A stretch of 64,000 nt of DNA, taken from assembly GCA_016801885.1 (NCBI GenBank), contig CM028893.1, forward strand, positions 12,325,950 to 12,389,949, written 5' to 3'. The position numbers and the translations under genes are program-made. Positions within the stretch are counted from its first letter, which is position 1. Each line of letters starts with the position of its first letter. Of the stretch, positions 59,201 through 64,000 are shown piece by piece. The notes beneath the pieces are model-generated. The model saw nothing but the letters and a program-made list of their open reading frames with translations. It was not told the DNA's origin and made no database searches. Source of the stretch: Toxotes chatareus (taxonomy: Eukaryota; Chordata; Actinopteri; Toxotidae).

Positions 59201-62200
59201 TTGAGGTCGAAAAAATTTTTGACTTTTTTTCAAAAAAAAACGGCATACTATACTATGACGCTTTTTTATGACATTTTGAGGTCAAAAAATTTTGAGGTCT
59301 TTTTTTTCAAAAAACGCATACTATATTATGACGTTTTTATGACATTTTGAGGTCGAAAAATTTTGCTTTTTACGAAAATAAACGCATACTATACGTTTTT
59401 TATGACATTTTGAGGTCATAAAAATTTTTTTGACTTTTTTTTCTAAAAAAACGTGCATACTATACTATGACGCTTTTTATGACATTTTGAGGTAAAAAAA
59501 TTTTTGACTTTTTTGTGTCCAAAAAAACGCATACTATACTATGACGTTTTTTATGACATTTTGAGAGGTAAAAAAATTTTTGACTTTTTGACGTTTTAAA
59601 AAAATTTTGAGGCATACTATACTATGACGACGTTTTTTATGACATTTTGAGGTCAAAAAATTTTTGACTTTTTTTATTCAAAAAAACGGCATACTATACT
59701 ATGACGTTTTTTTATGACATTTTGAGGTCAAAAAATTTTTGACTTTTTGGCCGAAAAAAACGGCATACTATACTATGACGCTTTTTTTATGACATTTTGA
59801 GGTCTAAAAATTTTTTGACTTTTTTGTCGAAAAAAAACGGCATACTATACTATGACGTTTTTATGACATTTTGAGGTCGAAAAAAATTTTGACTTTTTAT
59901 CCAAAAAAAACGGCATACTATACTATGACGCTTTTTTATGACATTTTGAGGTTTAAATTTTTTTTGACTTTTTTTGTTTAAAAAACGGCATACTATATGA
60001 TGACTTTTTTTATGACATTTTGAGGTCGAAAAAATTTTGACTTTTTTAATCAAAAAAACGGCATACTATACTATGACGCTTTTTTTATGACATTTTGAGG
60101 TCTAAAAAATTTTGACTTTTTGGTCAAAAAAAACGTATATATACTATGACGCTTTTTTATGACATTTTGAGGTCTAAAAAATTTTTGACTTTTTTTTTTA
60201 AAAAAACTGCATACTATACTATGACGTTTTTTATGACATTTTGAGGTCTAAAAATTTTGACTTTTTTTGGTAAAAAAAAACGGCATACTATACTATGACG
60301 CTTTTTTATGACATTTTGAGGTCATTTTGAGGTCGTACAAAATTTTTGACTTTTTTATCCGAAAAAAACGGCATACTATACTATGACGCTTTTTTTATGA
60401 CATTTTGAGGTCGAAAAATTTTTGACTTTTTTGTTAAAAAACGCCTATACTATATACTATGACTTTTTTATGACATTTTGAGGTTTAAAATTTTTTTGAC
60501 TTTTTTACCGAAAAAAAAAACGCATACTATACTATGACGTTTTTTATGACATTTTGAGGTCGAAAAAATTTTTACTTTTTTTATTCAAAAAAACGGCATA
60601 CTATACTATGACGTTTTTTATGACATTTTGAGGTCAAAAAATTTTTGACTTTTTTGTTCGAAAAAAACGCATACTATACTATGACTTTTTTTTTATGACA
60701 TTTTGAGGTTTATGATTTGATTTTGAGGTCAAAAAAATTTTGACTTTTTATGACATTTTGAAACGGCATACTATACTATACTATGACATTTTTTATGACA
60801 TTTTGAGGTTTAAAAAATTTTATTTGACTTTTTATGAAATTTTGAAAAAAATTTTTTTTACTATACTATGACGCATACTATACTTTGACGTTTTTTATGA
60901 CATTTTGAGGTTAAAAATTTTTGACTTTTTTGTCGAAAAAAAACGGCATACTATACTATGACGCTTTTTTTATGACATTTTGAGGTCATAAAAAATTTTG
61001 ATTTTTTTGTTCGAAAAACGGCATACATACTATACTATGACATTTTTTTATGACATTTTGAGGTCAAAATTTTTTTGACTTTTTTTATGACAAAAAACGG
61101 CATACTATACTATGATTTTTTTTATGACATTTTGAGGTCAAAAATTTTTGACTTTTTTGTCAAAAAAAAACGCATACTATACTATGACGCTTTTTTATGA
61201 CATTTTGAGGTCGAAAAAATTTTTTGACTTTTTTTTCAAAAAACGGCATACTATACTATGACGTTTTTATGACATTTTGAGGTCGAAAAAATTTTTTGAC
61301 TTTTTTTATCGAAAAAACGCATACTATACTATGACGCTTTTTTATGACATTTTGAGTAAAAAAAACTTTTTTTTGACTTTTTATCGAAAAAAACGCATAC
61401 TATATACTATGACGTTTTTATGACATTTTGAGGTTTAAAAATTTTTGACTTTTTTTCGAAAAAAAACGGCATACTATACTATGACGCTTTTTTATGACAT
61501 TTTGAGGTCTAAAATTTTTTTGACTTTTTTTGGTCAAAAAAACGCATACTATACTATGACGCTTTTTTATGACATTTTGAGGTCATAAAATTTTTTTGAC
61601 TTTTTTTTGTTCGAAAAAAAACGGCATACTATACTATGACGTTTTTATGACATTTTGAGGTCGAAAAAATTTTTGACTTTTTTTTAAAAAACGCATACTA
61701 TACTATGACGTTTTTTATGACATTTTGAGGTCGAAAAATTTTTGACTTTTTTATTTAAAAAAAACGGCATACTATACTATGACGTTTTTTATGACATTTT
61801 GAGGTCGTAAAAATTTTTTTGACTTTTTTTGACATTTTTAAAAAATTTTGACTTTTTGAAAAAAAACTGTATACTATACTATGACGCTTTTTTATGACAT
61901 TTTGAGGTCAAAAATTTTTGACTTTTTTGTAAAAAAAAACGGCATACTATACTATGACTTTTTTATGACATTTTGAGGTCAAAAATTTTTGACTTTTTTG
62001 GAAAAAAAAACGCATACTATACTATGACGTTTTTTATGACATTTTGAGGTCGAAAATTTTTTGACTTTTTTTTTCTTTAAAAAAACGCATACTATACTAT
62101 GACGTTTTTTATGACATTTTGAGGTAAAAAAATTTTTGACTTTTGTCCGAAAAAAAAACGCATACTATACTATGACGCTTTTTTATGACATTTTGAGGTC

Positions 62201-64000
62201 TAAAAATTTTTTGACTTTTTGGTCAAAAAACGGCATGACATATGACATTTTATACTATGACGCTTTTTATGACGCTTTTTTATGACATTTTGAGGTCGAA
62301 AAAATTTTTGACTTTTTTTGGCCAAAAAAAACGGCATACTATACTATGACGTTTTTTTATGACATTTGAGGTCAAAAATTTTTTGACTTTTTGTCGAAAA
62401 AAAACGGCATACTATACTATGACGTTTTTTTATGACATTTTGAGGTCGAAAAATTTTTGACTTTTTTTTGTCAAAAAAAACGCATACTATACTATGACGT
62501 TTTTTATGACATTTTGAGGTCGAAAATTTTTTTGACTTTTTTGGTCGAAAAAACGCATACTATACTATGACGTTTTTATGACATTTTGAGGTCAAAAAAA
62601 ATTTTTTGACGCTTTTTTAAAAAAAAACGCATACTATACTATGACGCTTTTATGACATTTTGAGGTCGTAAAAAATTTTGACTTTTTTTTAAAAAACGGC
62701 ATACTATACTATGACGCTTTTTTATGACATTTTGAGGTCATAAAATTTTTTGACTTTTTTTATTCAAAAAAACGCATACTATACTATGACGTTTTTTATG
62801 ACATTTTGAGGTCGTAAAAAATTTTTGACTTTTGTTAAAAAAACGGCATACTATACTATGACGTTTTTTATGACATTTTGAGGTCTATAAAAATTTGACT
62901 TTTTTTGTCAAAAAACGGCATACTATACTATGACGCTATGATATTTGACATTTTGAAAAATTTTGAGGTCTAAAAAACGGGCATACTATACTATGACGTT
63001 TTTTTGACATTTTGAGGTCGAAAAAAACGGCATACTATACTATGACGTTTTTTATGACATTTTGAGGTTTTATGAATTTTTTTTAAAATTTTTTTTTGGT
63101 CGAAAAAACGGCATACTATACTATGACGCTTTTTTTTATGACATTTTGAGGTCGAAAAATTTTTTGACTTTTTTTGTCCGAAAAAAACGGCATACTATAC
63201 TATGACGCTTTTTTATGACATTTTGAGGTCGTAAAAATTTTTTGACTTTTTTTGATTTAAAAAAACGGCATACTATACTATGACGTTTTTTTATGACATT
63301 TTGAGGTCATAAAATTTTTTGACGTTTTTTTTTATCGAAAAAAAACGGCATACTATACTATGACGTTTTTTATGACATTTTGAGGTCAAAAAATTTTTTG
63401 ACTTTTTTATTCGAAAAAAACGCATACTATACTATGACGTTTTTTATGACATTTTGAGGTCGTAAAATTTTTTGACTTTTTTTGTCAAAAAAAACGGCAT
63501 ACTATACTATGACGTTTTTTTATGACATTTTGAGGTCATAAAAAATTTTGACTTTTTTTTTTTAAAAAAAAACGGCATACTATACTATGACGCTTTTTAT
63601 GACATTTTGAGGTCAAAAAAATTTTGACTTTTTTTTAAAAAAACGCATACTATACTATGACGCTTTTTTATGACATTTTGAGGTCCTAAATTTTTTTTGA
63701 CTTTTTTTTGGTCGAAAAACGCATACTATACTATGACGCTTTTTATGACATTTTGAGGTCGAAAAATTTTTGACTTTTTTTGTCAAAAAACGGCATACTA
63801 TACTATGACGTTTTTTATGACATTTTGAGGTCGAAAAATTTTTTTGACTTTTTTGTCCGAAAAAACGGCATACTATACTATGACTTTTTTTATGACATTT
63901 TGAGGTCTTGAAAATTTTTTGACTTTTTTATTTAAAAAAACGGCATACTATACTATGATTTTTTTTTATGACATTTTTTTTGATTTTGATCCGAAAAAAA

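Larger units (their letters stand above)
40250..64000 (+). repeat. satellite array, about 77-bp monomer, about 300 copies, open at right edge
   Basis: Every line from 40,250 to the window end repeats the same monomer. Constant blocks are CATACTATACTATGACG and then TTTTTTATGACATTTTGAGG, followed by GTCGAAAAAATTTTTGAC, then a T-run, a variable linker (GGCCG, GTCG, TTTA, ATCA and others) and an A-run. Eight successive spacings around 49.0-49.6 kb average about 77 bp, giving roughly 300 copies; the count is an estimate. Length variation is mostly in A and T runs and in the linker. It probably lies in an intron of the - strand gene. Short ORFs in it (for example with RSKNFLTF or KKRHSIVCRFF repeats) are translated monomer, not genes. 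It is not a CRISPR array: there are no unique spacers. Confidence 0.97.

Noticed and set aside
42126..60053. Many 60-80 codon ORFs in the right half (KKRHSIVCRFF and DILRSKNFLTF repeats)
   Set aside because: They are the satellite monomer read in one frame over two or three units. They end wherever a unit length is not a multiple of three.
40250..64000. CRISPR array
   Set aside because: Regularly spaced repeats are present, but the whole unit is repeated and there are no unique spacers. The DNA is clearly vertebrate nuclear.

Overview
The window is nuclear DNA from a vertebrate, almost certainly a ray-finned (teleost) fish. It shows short GT-AG introns, many TG/CA microsatellites, fragments that look like common teleost dispersed repeats, and protein-coding exons that align to vertebrate families. 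There are no bacterial or viral features. All product names come from reading translated exons against remembered family sequences; no search was run.

Region 1 (1-about 23,800, + strand) is the 3' half of a PICALM/AP180-family clathrin-assembly gene, best matched to PICALM. Ten coding exons keep one reading frame (288 codons plus stop) and end in the family C-terminus GAQMQFM. They include a 24-nt microexon that sits behind an unusually long polypyrimidine tract. A long 3' UTR follows and appears to contain a MITE. The membrane-binding ANTH half lies upstream of the window.

Region 2 (about 25,390-31,690, + strand) is a complete 11-exon gene for a CHORD-CHORD-CS protein of 424 aa. Its acidic tail and many shared residues favour melusin (ITGB1BP2) over its paralogue CHORDC1. 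The proximal promoter holds muscle-type motifs, a G-quadruplex-prone purine run and a heat-shock-element-like site.

Region 3 (36,491-39,572, - strand) is the 3' end of a gene I could not identify: six exons, 213 codons plus stop, alpha-helical and then Lys/Ser-rich. It converges tail-to-tail on the melusin gene.

Region 4 (about 40,035-64,000, open at the right edge) is a tandem satellite of roughly 300 monomers of about 77 bp. It probably lies in an intron of the region 3 gene. It begins with about three diverged units in inverted orientation, has a 7-monomer higher-order duplication near its edge, and shows a left-to-right gradient of variants. The monomer is a mosaic of near-palindromes and three TGACnTTTT motifs. 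This array is the most unusual object in the window. The short ORFs inside it are by-products of the repeat, not genes.
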